From: Lachnospiraceae bacterium
GTDB lineage: Bacteria > Bacillota > Clostridia > Lachnospirales > Lachnospiraceae
Direction of reading: 5' to 3'
NCBI GenBank assembly: GCA_017525525.1
Contig: JAFXSQ010000034.1
Coordinates: forward strand, 1 to 36,347
DNA length: 36,347 bases
Shown: positions 7,571-16,168 of the stretch, piece by piece
Numbering within the stretch: position 1 is the first letter of the stretch
Layout of the letters: each line of letters begins with the position of its first letter
Position numbers and translations under genes: made by a program
The notes under the pieces: generated by a model
Seen by the model: only the letters and a program-made list of their open reading frames with translations
The model's database searches: none
Told to the model about the DNA's origin: nothing

Positions 7571-8473
7571 TCATCCACGGTAGTACGCGAACATGTACTG
7601 CTGGTACACTCCGTTGTACGGCGCGTACTTTTCAAAAGGATACCCCTCAGGGTAGTAATCGGCGAGTATTCGCTTTACCCACACATCTATGGGAAAGGCG
7701 TTCAAGTGGTGCAGGCCGTAGAGCAGCATGCAGCTTGCAACCTTTTTGCCCACGCCGTACATGGCGGTAAGGGTGTTCATAGCGGTCTCATCATCCGCAT
7801 TTTTTAGCGCTTCAAGATCAAGCTCCCCCGAAACCACCTGCTCCGCCGCCCTTCTCACATAGACATCACGGTAGCCGAGACGGCAATCTTTAAGCTCTTC
7901 ATCCGATAATGCAAGCACTGCCTCAGGTGTCGGAAAGGTGTAGTACTCCTCGCCACGCCTGTCCGTTCTTCTTTCTCCGGCGCGCCTGCTTAAAAGCTCT
8001 ATGGAATTCTTTATGGCAGGGATGTTCCTGTTTTGGGATATGATAAAGCTGATCAAAGCTTCCCAAGGCTCCTGTCTCAGTATCCTTATGCCTTTCTGAT
8101 GCTCGGACGCTTCGTATAAGAAGGCGTCACTATCCCTGTCAATCCTTGCGCGGATAGCTGCGTAGTTCTCGTCCATATCGAAGTACGGCGCCCAGATTTC
8201 AGCATACTCCTGCTCGTCACAGTCAAGTTCAAGAGTTAGGGTATCTTGCGCAGGCGTTTCTGTTCGAGCTGACGAGACACAGTCGAAGTCTGCTCGTTGC
8301 GCCGCCTGCGTGCCGCGAAGCGGCAATTTTCCTTGCGCAGGCGTGCGCATATAAAGACACCTGCCGGCATACACTATGCGGCAGGTATCGTCATCAATCA
8401 TATTCCAGCGGAAGCACTGACCGCTCTGCGCTATCCGTCTTACATCAAAGTCGTCTGTTAATCTTATCTTCAT
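7571..8473 (-). CDS. ogg: 8-oxoguanine DNA glycosylase/AP lyase with repeat-derived insert
   Basis: This is an OGG1-type helix-hairpin-helix glycosylase that excises 8-oxoguanine. It has GQCFRW near residue 20-24, the HhH loop YGVGKKVASC (240-249, counting from an upstream GTG at 8476) with the catalytic Lys at 245, and the catalytic Asp in FPIDVWV at 264. Residues about 45-77 are not part of the family fold. They are encoded by a copy of dispersed repeat family A, flanked by a 13-bp direct repeat that gives TPAQ on both sides. Removing exactly 29 codons restores a normal length of about 271. ATG 8473 is preferred over GTG 8476 by spacing to GAGG. It is the last gene of a run EAL, ung, PAP2, ogg and shares base-excision repair with ung. 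Confidence 0.88.
   Translation of the reverse strand: MKIRLTDDFDVRRIAQSGQCFRWNMIDDDTCRIVYAGRCLYMRTPAQGKLPLRGTQAAQRADFDCVSSARTETPAQDTLTLELDCDEQEYAEIWAPYFDMDENYAAIRARIDRDSDAFLYEASEHQKGIRILRQEPWEALISFIISQNRNIPAIKNSIELLSRRAGERRTDRRGEEYYTFPTPEAVLALSDEELKDCRLGYRDVYVRRAAEQVVSGELDLEALKNADDETAMNTLTAMYGVGKKVASCMLLYGLHHLNAFPIDVWVKRILADYYPEGYPFEKYAPYNGVYQQYMFAYYRG
8245..8354 (+). repeat. Family A repeat copy 3, inside ogg
   Basis: The copy has a CGAGC / GCTCG outer stem with GAC-ACA-GTC inside, then GCCTGCGT / GCGCAGGC enclosing GCCGC-GAA-GCGGC, and ends GTGCGCATATAA. A 13-bp direct repeat CTTGCGCAGGCGT occurs at 8245-8257 and again at 8332-8344, 87 bp apart, which is exactly 29 codons. The element is read in frame without a stop on the ogg strand. 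Confidence 0.85.
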
Positions 8474-8490
8474 CACTTTGCCTCAGTTCC

Positions 8491-8570
8491 AAGATTCTTC
8501 CTGTTGCTTAGCTCAGAATGACACAACTTCTTTTCCGGTGTCATTCTGAGGGCGTAGCCCGAAGAATCTT
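8491..8570. repeat. Dispersed near-palindrome, family B copy 1
   Basis: AAGATTCTTC at 8491-8500 and GAAGAATCTT at 8561-8570 form perfect terminal inverted repeats. Inside, CTCAGAATGACAC pairs with GTGTCATTCTGAG. Similar elements lie at 24124, 25281 and 32012. This copy overlaps the 3' end of the PAP2 gene and supplies its last codons and stop. Confidence 0.85.
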
Positions 8571-9194
8571 ATTACTATACACTATCGGGCAGATTATCGC
8601 CGCAAGCACCGCTCCGGCCACAGCATCTATTACCGAATGCTGTTTTAAGAACAGTGTCGAGAGTATTATCAGCACACTCAGCACAAAAGCTCCGAGCTTT
8701 GTCCACTTCTTTCCTTTGAGCCCCTCTGCAGTCAGCACGGCGATAAGACATACTATCGTATTGTAGACATGTATGCTCGGGAACACATTTGTCGGCGTGT
8801 CAGCATCATGCAGCATGTCAACCATGGCCGAGAATATATTATCACGATGCACAATCTGATTTCTTAAGTCAACACCGTTATGCCACACTAAGCTTACTAT
8901 TATAAAAAGCGTCATGCCTATCATAAGGCAGATGCACATCTTCTCAAATTCTTTTCTGGAATTCAGGAATTCGTAGATAAGCACCGCGAACATAAAAGGG
9001 AACCATAGCAGATAAGGTACAACAAAGTATTCGCAAAAGGGTATCTTATCATCTAGTCCGCAATGTATGATATAGTAATCCGAAGTAACAATTCTTTCTA
9101 TAAGGAAGAATGACGGGAAGTAAAACAACAAATATATAAATATCAGTCCGTGTCCGTATTTCTTTGAGTATATCTCTTTTATTCTGTCTATCAT
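8541..9194 (-). CDS. PAP2-family membrane phosphatase
   Basis: The 217-residue protein has about six hydrophobic segments and the PAP2 catalytic pattern: FPSIH at 138-142 and KQHSVIDAVAG with His 186 and Asp 190. The first motif (K-x6-RP) is not obvious, as in PAP2_3/inositolphosphotransferase-like members. A role in lipid phosphate or undecaprenyl-pyrophosphate turnover at the membrane is expected for the family. The last residues ILRATPSE and the stop codon are encoded by repeat family B, so the original C-terminus has been replaced. It follows ung by 44 bp. The ribosome site is weak (TTGGACTG). Confidence 0.8.
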   Translation of the reverse strand: MIDRIKEIYSKKYGHGLIFIYLLFYFPSFFLIERIVTSDYYIIHCGLDDKIPFCEYFVVPYLLWFPFMFAVLIYEFLNSRKEFEKMCICLMIGMTLFIIVSLVWHNGVDLRNQIVHRDNIFSAMVDMLHDADTPTNVFPSIHVYNTIVCLIAVLTAEGLKGKKWTKLGAFVLSVLIILSTLFLKQHSVIDAVAGAVLAAIICPIVYSNKILRATPSE

Positions 9195-9238
9195 GTCAGT
9201 CCAATTCTTTTCTAATAAATCTATATTTATAGCGAGGT

Positions 9239-9910
9239 CTAATCCTCTATCTGCCAGTCAATCGGCTCCTCGCCGTGAGCCTTGAGGAACTCGTTTGCCT
9301 TTGAGAAATGCTTACACCCGAAGAAGCCTCTGTACGCCGAAAGCGGTGACGGGTGCGGTGCCTTCAACACAAGCTGCTTTGGATTGTCAAGCATCTGCGC
9401 TTTCTTTCCCGCGTAGCTTCCCCACAGCAGATATACGACCGGCTTGTCCAAAACGTTGACCGCGCGTATAGCCGCATCGGTGAATTCCTCCCAGCCCATG
9501 CCCTGGTGCGAATTCGCCTGATGAGCTCGCACCGTCAGAACTGCATTGAGCAAAAGCACTCCCTGCTTTGCCCACTTTGTAAGATTGCCCGTGTGAGGTA
9601 TATAACAACCACAATCGTCTTTGAGTTCCTTGTAGATATTCACAAGTGAAGGCGGTATCTCCACTCCGTCCCTGACCGAGAAGGAAAGACCGTGCGCCTG
9701 TCCGTCGTTATGATACGGATCCTGCCCGATTATCACGCACTTTACCTCATGTAACGGCGTCATATGAAAGGCGTTGAAGATATCATCCCCCGGAGGGAAT
9801 ATCTTATGCGTCGCATACTCCCTGCCCACGAAATTAAAGAGCTTTCGGTAGTACTCCTTATTATATTCCTCTTTAAGCGCATCCGCCCAGTCGTTCGAAA
9901 TAGCAGGCAT
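9239..9910 (-). CDS. ung: Uracil-DNA glycosylase, family 1
   Basis: The 223-residue protein carries the full family 1 signature: GQDPYH at 62-67 with catalytic Asp 64, a GVLLLNAVLTV strand, and HPSPLSAYRG at 186-195 with catalytic His 186. It removes uracil from DNA to start base excision repair. The ATG at 9910 follows GGGAGGAAGCTT. The EAL-domain gene ends 13 bp upstream, and PAP2 and ogg follow, so the four probably form one operon with two repair glycosylases. Confidence 0.97.
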   Translation of the reverse strand: MPAISNDWADALKEEYNKEYYRKLFNFVGREYATHKIFPPGDDIFNAFHMTPLHEVKCVIIGQDPYHNDGQAHGLSFSVRDGVEIPPSLVNIYKELKDDCGCYIPHTGNLTKWAKQGVLLLNAVLTVRAHQANSHQGMGWEEFTDAAIRAVNVLDKPVVYLLWGSYAGKKAQMLDNPKQLVLKAPHPSPLSAYRGFFGCKHFSKANEFLKAHGEEPIDWQIED

Positions 9911-9923
9911 AAGCTTCCTCCCT

Positions 9924-11840
9924 TTAAGCCCCCTGGCTTATCAGCTTCACGAAATCATCCTTCGGTATGGGCTTCGAGTAATAAAAGCCCTGGAGATAAT
10001 CAACCTTAAGATACTTCAAGAGCTCTATCTGAGAAATTGTCTCCACGCCCTCCACAAGTATCTTCTTTTTAATCTGCTGTATCATCCTAATGGTATTTTC
10101 TAAAATAACCATGCCGAGCTCATCCTTCTCAGCATTCCACAACAGACTCTTGTCTATCTTTACCACATCGAGATTAAGCGAGAATACGGCGCTCACGTTG
10201 GAATAACCCGTACCGTAATCATCCATGGAGAACATGAAACCGTCCGCCTTCAATCTCTTGATCACATTGCTCAATATACGGTAATCACTGGCCGCTATGG
10301 ACTCGGTGATCTCAAAGTTAATGAAATGCTTGTCTACTCCGTTAGACTCAACGATACCGCTCACCCGTTCCACGAAGCCCGGCTTCATGCACTGCATCAC
10401 GGAGAGATTTACATTGATGCTGTCCATGCCGTACTTCTGCGGAACTCCTGTCTTCACAAACTTGCATACGCAGTCAAGCACATAATCGTCTATGTCGTCT
10501 ATAAGTCCTATCTGCTCGGCAACGGGTATGAATTCGTCAGGGAACACATTGCCCAGCTTACTGTCATGCATACGAAGCAGCGCTTCGGCGCCGTGCAGCT
10601 TACCGTCTACATGATATGTGGGCTGGTAATATACCTCGAAGCTGTTCTCATCAAGTCCTCGCGACACTGCGCTCTCCACAGCCTGTCTGCGGATTAGGTA
10701 ATCAAGGTCCGCACCCGACAGAATCTTCTTATCTATATCCTTGGGCAACGGGCTGTCTATCATATAGAAAAGCTCGGCGCCCGAAGATATGCGCCCCGGA
10801 ATGTCCGTGAGCATCAGTGTCGCGTAAAGCGGGATATTCATATCTCCGTATTCCCACGGAGTATCGAATTTCTCACTGATTTCCTGTGCCATCTTCTCCA
10901 CATCACGTACCGATTTGTCGTATACGGCAAGGACAAATGTATCGGGATTCGGAACATATATATTATAACGCTTGACTATCGAGGTCAGATATCCTCCCAC
11001 TATATCGGAGATGATACCCATATTTTCTTTGCCTGTCATCTTCGACACGATCTCGGTATTTGATATGCGGATGATAATAAGACTTACCAATCGGATGTTG
11101 TGCACGCAGCTCTTCATATCTAAGTTGAGCGCCGCGCGATTGTAAAAGCCCATGCCGAAGTCTATGCGGTCATCCTCATTTTCAACCGCAACAAGAACTC
11201 CGGTAAAGCCTATGGCCTCAGTGAGTATCTCGATTTTAAAGTCCGGCATGAAAAGCTGGACTAAAACTCCTGAGCCTGCCAGCAGGAAGAAGAAAACCAT
11301 AGCCAGCCTTCTCTTGCCCGAAAGCACATCCCACGAGGAAAACAGAATCACAAAGGTCATCACATAATACACTGCTGCCGCAAGGTAGATTAGGTACTCA
11401 CCCCAGTTCCTGTGGAAGCCGTAATCATCGTCAACCGTGTATATCACCCTCGTAACCGGATTGGTCAACGCCAGGAATTCTGTTATCACGAAAAACATCG
11501 ACAGAAGTATCGACTTTAAGTTGGAAAGCCTGAACTGCACGCCGCTCACGCTGCATACATAATAAAAGAACATCGGGCACAGAGCCGTGTGCGTAGCAAA
11601 ATAGATATACCTTGAAACGTATATCCCCACCCTCGCAAGCTCCGATGTATCAAGCTTTTCCTTACAGTCAGCAGTCCACAGAAGGCTGACGGAATTGATT
11701 ATCAGAATGCTTATTATAATAATGTATATTTTGTTTTGAACCTTGTCGGTCCTGTGCTCGATGAGAGTGTACACAAGGTTCACAACACATATCAGAAGCG
11801 CGGCAAGAGCCACGCCAAAAGCAAAATGACTGTCAAACAT
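9924..11840 (-). CDS. Membrane EAL-domain c-di-GMP phosphodiesterase
   Basis: From ATG 11840 the protein has 638 residues. About seven hydrophobic helices fill residues 1-220. A degenerate GGDEF-like domain follows (starting DFGMGFYNRAALNL, with NPDTF where GGDEF would be), so cyclase activity is unlikely. The EAL domain starts near residue 385 and retains its catalytic motifs: AEALLR near 418-423, FEITES, SMDDYGTGYSN, VVKIDKSLL, and VEGVETISQIELL. Hydrolysis of c-di-GMP is therefore expected. The 11840 start is chosen because GGGAG lies 6 bp upstream; the ATG 18 bp earlier lacks a site. The gene heads the run with ung. Confidence 0.88.
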   Translation of the reverse strand: MFDSHFAFGVALAALLICVVNLVYTLIEHRTDKVQNKIYIIIISILIINSVSLLWTADCKEKLDTSELARVGIYVSRYIYFATHTALCPMFFYYVCSVSGVQFRLSNLKSILLSMFFVITEFLALTNPVTRVIYTVDDDYGFHRNWGEYLIYLAAAVYYVMTFVILFSSWDVLSGKRRLAMVFFFLLAGSGVLVQLFMPDFKIEILTEAIGFTGVLVAVENEDDRIDFGMGFYNRAALNLDMKSCVHNIRLVSLIIIRISNTEIVSKMTGKENMGIISDIVGGYLTSIVKRYNIYVPNPDTFVLAVYDKSVRDVEKMAQEISEKFDTPWEYGDMNIPLYATLMLTDIPGRISSGAELFYMIDSPLPKDIDKKILSGADLDYLIRRQAVESAVSRGLDENSFEVYYQPTYHVDGKLHGAEALLRMHDSKLGNVFPDEFIPVAEQIGLIDDIDDYVLDCVCKFVKTGVPQKYGMDSINVNLSVMQCMKPGFVERVSGIVESNGVDKHFINFEITESIAASDYRILSNVIKRLKADGFMFSMDDYGTGYSNVSAVFSLNLDVVKIDKSLLWNAEKDELGMVILENTIRMIQQIKKKILVEGVETISQIELLKYLKVDYLQGFYYSKPIPKDDFVKLISQGA

Positions 11841-11947
11841 CTTTATCTCCCATATCATTTGTTTACATAACTAAAAAGCATAATCGATTCATGTTATCAC
11901 ATTTTCAGTGAAAATACAAGAAAAAACGCCAATCCGACCGAGCAGTA

Positions 11948-11976
11948 TTGACGAGCCGAAAAAACAATAGTATAAT
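11948..11976 (+). promoter_or_regulatory. Promoter of the Thr-rich lipoprotein gene
   Basis: TTGACG at 11948-11953 and TATAAT at 11971-11976 have a 17-bp spacer. They lie about 70 bp upstream of the lipoprotein ATG and diverge from the EAL gene. Confidence 0.75.
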
Positions 11977-12044
11977 CAAGCGCCGTAAAAGGACAGTCTT
12001 TTACATGACATGTATTAACCACTTTATTTCAGGAGGAATACGAG

Positions 12045-13067
12045 ATGAAAAAGTTTGCAAAGAAATCTGCACTTATATTAAGCGCCACTCTTCTCTTAGG
12101 CTCGCTTGCTGCCTGCGGAGGAAAGAGCGAGACAACGACAACAACCGCAGCTACCACACAGGCGGCTGCCGAGACAACAACAGAAGCAACAACAGAAGCT
12201 GCAATCGAGGCACCCGCCGAGGCAAAAACCGAGACTGCCGGTGAATTCTCCGTAGACGTACCCGGAGGCTTTGAGTTCTCCATCGGTGATGTATTCGACG
12301 AGAACGATACAAGATACTTCTCGGTTAAGAGCTCAAGCTTCAAATACTTTGATTTTAAGGCAGACGGCGAGGAACTCATAAAGAAGAATTATGATTACAA
12401 CAAGAAGACCTACACCAACGAGCAGGAGGATGTAAAGGCTAATTATGGCGGAACCGACTGGACAGGCTTCCAGTATAGCGACGGCTGGGGCGGTTACGGT
12501 TTCGAGGCTTATGCAACCATAGACGGAACCATGATTCGTGTATCATCTGCAGGATATAAGTTTGACACAGATGAGGCCAAGGCTGTTCTCGGCTCTGTAA
12601 AGCACACAGGTTCGGCTGAAGCAAAGGATACAACCGAGGAAGCAAAGAGTGAGGAGAAGTCAGAGGAGACTACCGAAGAGACTACAACAGAAGCAACAAC
12701 AGAGGCTGCACCCGTTTATGTCAAGACTTTTGATATGAAGGTCGGTAAGGTCAATATCCCCGAGGGCTACGAAGAGCTCAAGGACGCAGCTCCTTCCCAG
12801 TATGTGATGACCAACAGCGAGACCGGCGGCAAGGTTTCCTACACCTGCATGAGCGGTACCGGTGAAGATGCCGTAGCCAAGATTATGTCAGGTCTTGATT
12901 TTGAGGACAAGACTTACGAAAATAACGGCGTGACTTGGGTCGGCGGTGTAAGCGACGGCTTCTACTGCTTTGCGACCACTGTTGACGATACTTACCTTGC
13001 CATCAGCATCGACTTTGGCGGAACCATGGAGGAGATGGAAACACTGATCAAGGCAGTAGAATTCTAA
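12045..13067 (+). CDS. Thr-rich lipoprotein with two related domains
   Basis: The 340-residue product has a signal peptide ending in the lipobox LAAC (Cys near 25), then a low-complexity linker of Thr/Ala/Glu (repeats of TTTEA). Two globular segments follow, about 67-185 and 227-340, separated by a second Thr/Glu linker. Both have a xxVxVPxGxE start, a strand with a TW(T/V)G pattern (GGTDWTGFQYSDG and NGVTWVGGVSDG), and a closing VLGSVK or LIKAVEF. This suggests an internal duplication. It should be anchored outside the cytoplasmic membrane. No known family is recognised. AGGAGGAATACGAG precedes the ATG, and a perfect terminator follows. Confidence 0.8.
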   Translation: MKKFAKKSALILSATLLLGSLAACGGKSETTTTTAATTQAAAETTTEATTEAAIEAPAEAKTETAGEFSVDVPGGFEFSIGDVFDENDTRYFSVKSSSFKYFDFKADGEELIKKNYDYNKKTYTNEQEDVKANYGGTDWTGFQYSDGWGGYGFEAYATIDGTMIRVSSAGYKFDTDEAKAVLGSVKHTGSAEAKDTTEEAKSEEKSEETTEETTTEATTEAAPVYVKTFDMKVGKVNIPEGYEELKDAAPSQYVMTNSETGGKVSYTCMSGTGEDAVAKIMSGLDFEDKTYENNGVTWVGGVSDGFYCFATTVDDTYLAISIDFGGTMEEMETLIKAVEF

Positions 13068-13090
13068 TAAGAATTATATCAGACACCTAA

Positions 13091-13129
13091 AAACAGGGCG
13101 GGCTGACATATAGTCAGCCCGCCCTGTTT
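13091..13129. terminator. Bidirectional terminator between lipoprotein gene and pta
   Basis: AAACAGGGCGGGCTGAC at 13091-13107 and its exact complement at 13113-13129 form a 17-bp perfect stem around ATATA. It serves two convergent genes. Confidence 0.92.
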
Positions 13130-13140
13130 CTGTTATCAAG

Positions 13141-14151
13141 TTATCCTTCCTGCTCCTCAACAGCCGCGAATGCCGCTGTAATTATGGCCATCGAGTAAAC
13201 CTCGTTTGCGTTGCAGCCTCTCGACAGGTCATTTATCGGCTTGTTCAATCCGAGAAGAATCGGACCGTAGGCTTCGAAATTACCCATGCGTTGCGCTATC
13301 TTGTAGCCTATATTTCCGGCGTTGATATCCGGGAAGATAAATGTATTCGCGTGTCCAGCAACCTGCGAGGTCGGGAACTTCTTCTGAGCAACCTTCGGAG
13401 ATACAGCAGCATCGAACTGCATCTCTCCGTCTATCGGAACATCCGGATTTCTGAGCTTGGTCTTCCTTGTGGCATTCCTCATCTTGTCCACATCTGAGCC
13501 TTTGCCGGAGCCGTCGGTTGAGTACGAAAGGAACGCTACCTTAGGCTCTACGCCGAACACCCTCGCGCACTTTATGGTCTCCTCCGCTATCTCCACAAGG
13601 TCATCCTCACTCGGAGAAATATTGATACCGCAATCACCCATAGCCAGAACTTCGTTTTCACCTGTGGCACCGGGACGGACAAGGATAAAGCATGATGATA
13701 CGATGTGATTATGCGGCTTGGTCTTGATAAGCTGCAGAGCCGGTCTCACGGTATCGGCCGTCGAGTATGAGGCGCCACCGAGCAGACAGTCCGCATAGCC
13801 CATTCTTACCAACATGGTTCCGAAATAATTATTCGTGTGAAGGAACTCTATCGCCTGCTCTCTTGTAACTCCCTTTTCTTTTCTTAACTCATAGAACTCA
13901 TCCACCATCTTGTCAAAGTCCTCAAAGTTATAGGGATCGATTATATTCGCGCCGCGGATATTGAAACCGCTCTCCTCAGCCACCTCGTAAATCCTCTCCG
14001 GGTTGCCGATGAGAATCGGCTTGAGGAAGTTGCTCGCGAGAAGTCGCGAAGAGGCCTCTAAGATACGCGCGTCATTACCGTCAGTCAAAACTATCGTCTT
14101 GTGATTTTTCTTTAACACATTAATAAGCTGCCCAAACCCAAATACTGCCAT
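13141..14151 (-). CDS. pta: Phosphate acetyltransferase
   Basis: The 336-residue protein matches the short Pta type: TIVLTDGNDARILEAS at the N-terminus, DCLLGGASYSTADTVRPALQ, MGDCGINISPS, VAFLSYSTDGSG, and the closing HANTFIFPDINAGNIGYKIAQR segment with GPILLGLNKPINDLSRG. It interconverts acetyl-CoA and acetyl phosphate in acetate formation. ackA is not adjacent in the window. GAAAGGAG precedes the ATG. A TATAAT-like -10 lies at 14187-14192 on the minus strand, so the gene likely has its own promoter. Confidence 0.96.
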   Translation of the reverse strand: MAVFGFGQLINVLKKNHKTIVLTDGNDARILEASSRLLASNFLKPILIGNPERIYEVAEESGFNIRGANIIDPYNFEDFDKMVDEFYELRKEKGVTREQAIEFLHTNNYFGTMLVRMGYADCLLGGASYSTADTVRPALQLIKTKPHNHIVSSCFILVRPGATGENEVLAMGDCGINISPSEDDLVEIAEETIKCARVFGVEPKVAFLSYSTDGSGKGSDVDKMRNATRKTKLRNPDVPIDGEMQFDAAVSPKVAQKKFPTSQVAGHANTFIFPDINAGNIGYKIAQRMGNFEAYGPILLGLNKPINDLSRGCNANEVYSMAIITAAFAAVEEQEG

Positions 14152-14204
14152 TGTTTATATTTCTCCTTTCGCTTTGTACACTCCGTATTATATATAAACC
14201 TTCT

Positions 14205-14279
14205 AATAAAAACCCGAACAGCTTCCGACACTGCCCTGTAGCCCGCTGCCGAAAGCTTTCTTCTAATTAAAGCTTTCTT
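14205..14279 (-). pseudogene. Decayed duplicate of a GT2 gene 3' end
   Basis: The DNA just after the GT2 stop repeats the last ~50 bp of that gene with substitutions and one indel. In both, a segment encoding AGYR is followed by a GTTCGG(A/G)TTT tail. A 17-bp piece (GCTTTCTTCTAATTAAA) is also directly duplicated at the junction. This looks like the remains of a tandem paralogue removed by recombination. Confidence 0.6.
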
Positions 14280-15305
14280 CTAATTAAATCCGAACAACTT
14301 CTGCACTATCCTGTAACCCGCTACCGATAATTTGCGTCCTACCGGCCCCGGCAGGTTCATGGACACACCCAGAAGTGTATGCCTGAGCTCTTTGTAAAGC
14401 GCCGGATCCTTCTCCTTAAGGTAATTCCATATGTCCTTCTTTTTCTCGAGCATCTCCTTGGTTCCCGCAACCAGCGAAATACTTGACGCAATACACATCA
14501 TCATATCCACATACTGCCTCTGGAAACGATAGAGCTGAGGATTGTCCGGCTTGTTCTCCGAGAAGTAATCAATGATAATCTTCGTCACATTTATATGCTG
14601 ATCGATACGCTTGATCATATTCTTTTCATTTACGGACTGATCGTCGCGACCGATGTAGTAACGATAGAGATCCTCGTTCACATACATCAGCTTTTTTACA
14701 TGCTGCATGGGTTCGAAGACGTAAATGTTATCTACGTAGAAGGTGTGCTTGGGAAGCACGAGCCCCATGTCCACAAGCATCTGCCTGCGGTAGATAACCG
14801 AGTGCATAAGCACATATTGGGACTTCGCGAACTTTATCTTGTCTCCTGTATCCCAGCCGATGACCTTGTTCTCCGGAAGCGAACCATGGTAGCGCATAAC
14901 TCTCTTGTAACGCTTTCCGACCTTCTCATACACATAGTTTGATATAACACAGTCAATCTGCTCCTCCGGCTTGCGATGCTTCTTTAACACCTCAAGCACT
15001 CTCCTGAAGGCCTTCTTATCAAGCCAGTCGTCGCTGTCAAGAATCTTGATATATGTGCTTGTTGCCTTATAAAGCCCCTGTGTAACGGCATCTCCGTGTC
15101 CGCCGTTTTCCTTATGTATAACCTGAACCCTGCCCGGGAATTTGGCAGCGTACACATCCGCAAGCTCCGGAGTGGTATCTGTGGAACCGTCATCGACTAT
15201 TATGACCTCCACATCCTCCCCGCCCGAAAGAGCGCTGGCAACCGCTTTGCTCATGTATTCCTCTGAATTGTAACAGGGTATAACTACCGAAAGTAATCTC
15301 TCCAA
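14280..15305 (-). CDS. Family 2 glycosyltransferase
   Basis: The 341-residue protein starts with the GT-A fold: LLSVVIPCYNSEEYM, VEVIIVDDGSTDTTPE, an HKENGGHGDAVTQG loop, and the metal-binding ILDSDDWLD at 88-96. It transfers a sugar from a nucleotide sugar to a surface glycan or lipid acceptor; the acceptor is unknown. No membrane helix is obvious. The start codon is TTG at 15305, with AAGGTGATT upstream; it is the only start that keeps the family N-terminus. The gene reads alone, divergent from the DUF1836 gene. Confidence 0.9.
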   Translation of the reverse strand: MERLLSVVIPCYNSEEYMSKAVASALSGGEDVEVIIVDDGSTDTTPELADVYAAKFPGRVQVIHKENGGHGDAVTQGLYKATSTYIKILDSDDWLDKKAFRRVLEVLKKHRKPEEQIDCVISNYVYEKVGKRYKRVMRYHGSLPENKVIGWDTGDKIKFAKSQYVLMHSVIYRRQMLVDMGLVLPKHTFYVDNIYVFEPMQHVKKLMYVNEDLYRYYIGRDDQSVNEKNMIKRIDQHINVTKIIIDYFSENKPDNPQLYRFQRQYVDMMMCIASSISLVAGTKEMLEKKKDIWNYLKEKDPALYKELRHTLLGVSMNLPGPVGRKLSVAGYRIVQKLFGFN

Positions 15306-15420
15306 ATCTAATCACCTTATACCTTTCTGAAATTACCGTTTTGATATGTAATTCCGACTGCAAAAAACCAACCTCTATTTTACTACTGAAACGGGCAATT
15401 ATCAATGGAAAATATTACAG

Positions 15421-15449
15421 TTGCAAGTTTTATTGCCTTTGTTTATAAT
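15421..15449 (+). promoter_or_regulatory. Promoter of the DUF1836 / CNNM pair
   Basis: TTGCAA at 15421-15426 and TATAAT at 15444-15449 have a 17-bp spacer. The presumed transcript starts near 15456, giving a leader of about 100 bases if translation begins at 15554. Confidence 0.7.
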
Positions 15450-15553
15450 GGTGTGGATTATGCATTTTGAAACAGACAAAACACTTAACAGTCTTACGGA
15501 CATTGCAAGATATAGTTATGTATTTTATATCGAAAGGAAACACAAACAGTCTT

Positions 15554-16168
15554 ATGGATATAGATAAAGAAGACATAAAAAACCAGATAAGACAGTGGAT
15601 TAAGCAGGGCTACGTTCAACCCGACGAGATACCGAAGGTCGAGCTCTACGCCGAACAGGTAACCACCTTCATGGACCGGTACCTTTCCGGCTATAAGAGG
15701 AGCGAGGAAGACAAAACTCTGACGAAGACCATGATCAACAATTACACGAAGAACGATCTCCTTCCGCCTCCGGTGAAAAAGCGCTACAACGCCGATCACA
15801 TCATACTTCTGATCATCATTTATTACATGAAGAATGTAATCTCGATTGGCGACATAAAGACTCTCTTTGAGCCGCTGTTAAATGAATTCTACGACGAGGG
15901 CAATTCCGGCGGGGACACTATGGACACTCCCCTTATGGATATGTATGAATCCCTGTATAAGCTTGAGAAAAAGCAATACTTTGAGACGGAAAAGAGCATC
16001 TTAAAAACTCTTGATATATCCGAAGCGGACTATCCCGAGAAGGAAAACAAATACCTAAAGAACTTCATCTTCCTTTCACTTCTAGGCTACGATATCTTCA
16101 TCAAGCGTAAGGTTATGGAGCACCTGATTGACGATATGAACAAAAAAGGGGAGGATAAGGATATATGA
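15554..16168 (+). CDS. DUF1836 protein, HTH-like
   Basis: The 204-residue product matches DUF1836 proteins, helical proteins found mainly in Clostridia and Bacilli. Motifs are LYAEQVTTFMD, LTKTMINNYTKNDLLPPPVKKRYNADHIILLIIIYYMK (a MerR-like winged-HTH look) and LLGYDIFIKRK near the end. Transcriptional regulation is likely but not shown. The start is uncertain: the frame is open from a TTG at 15467, and an AAAGGA lies 15 bases before ATG 15554. Its stop overlaps the start of the CNNM gene by four bases (ATGA), so the two are translationally coupled. Confidence 0.78.
   Translation: MDIDKEDIKNQIRQWIKQGYVQPDEIPKVELYAEQVTTFMDRYLSGYKRSEEDKTLTKTMINNYTKNDLLPPPVKKRYNADHIILLIIIYYMKNVISIGDIKTLFEPLLNEFYDEGNSGGDTMDTPLMDMYESLYKLEKKQYFETEKSILKTLDISEADYPEKENKYLKNFIFLSLLGYDIFIKRKVMEHLIDDMNKKGEDKDI

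Noticed and set aside
12029-12379. A Ser/Val-rich frame on the minus strand
   Set aside because: It is the antisense of the Thr/Ala/Glu-rich linker of the lipoprotein gene.
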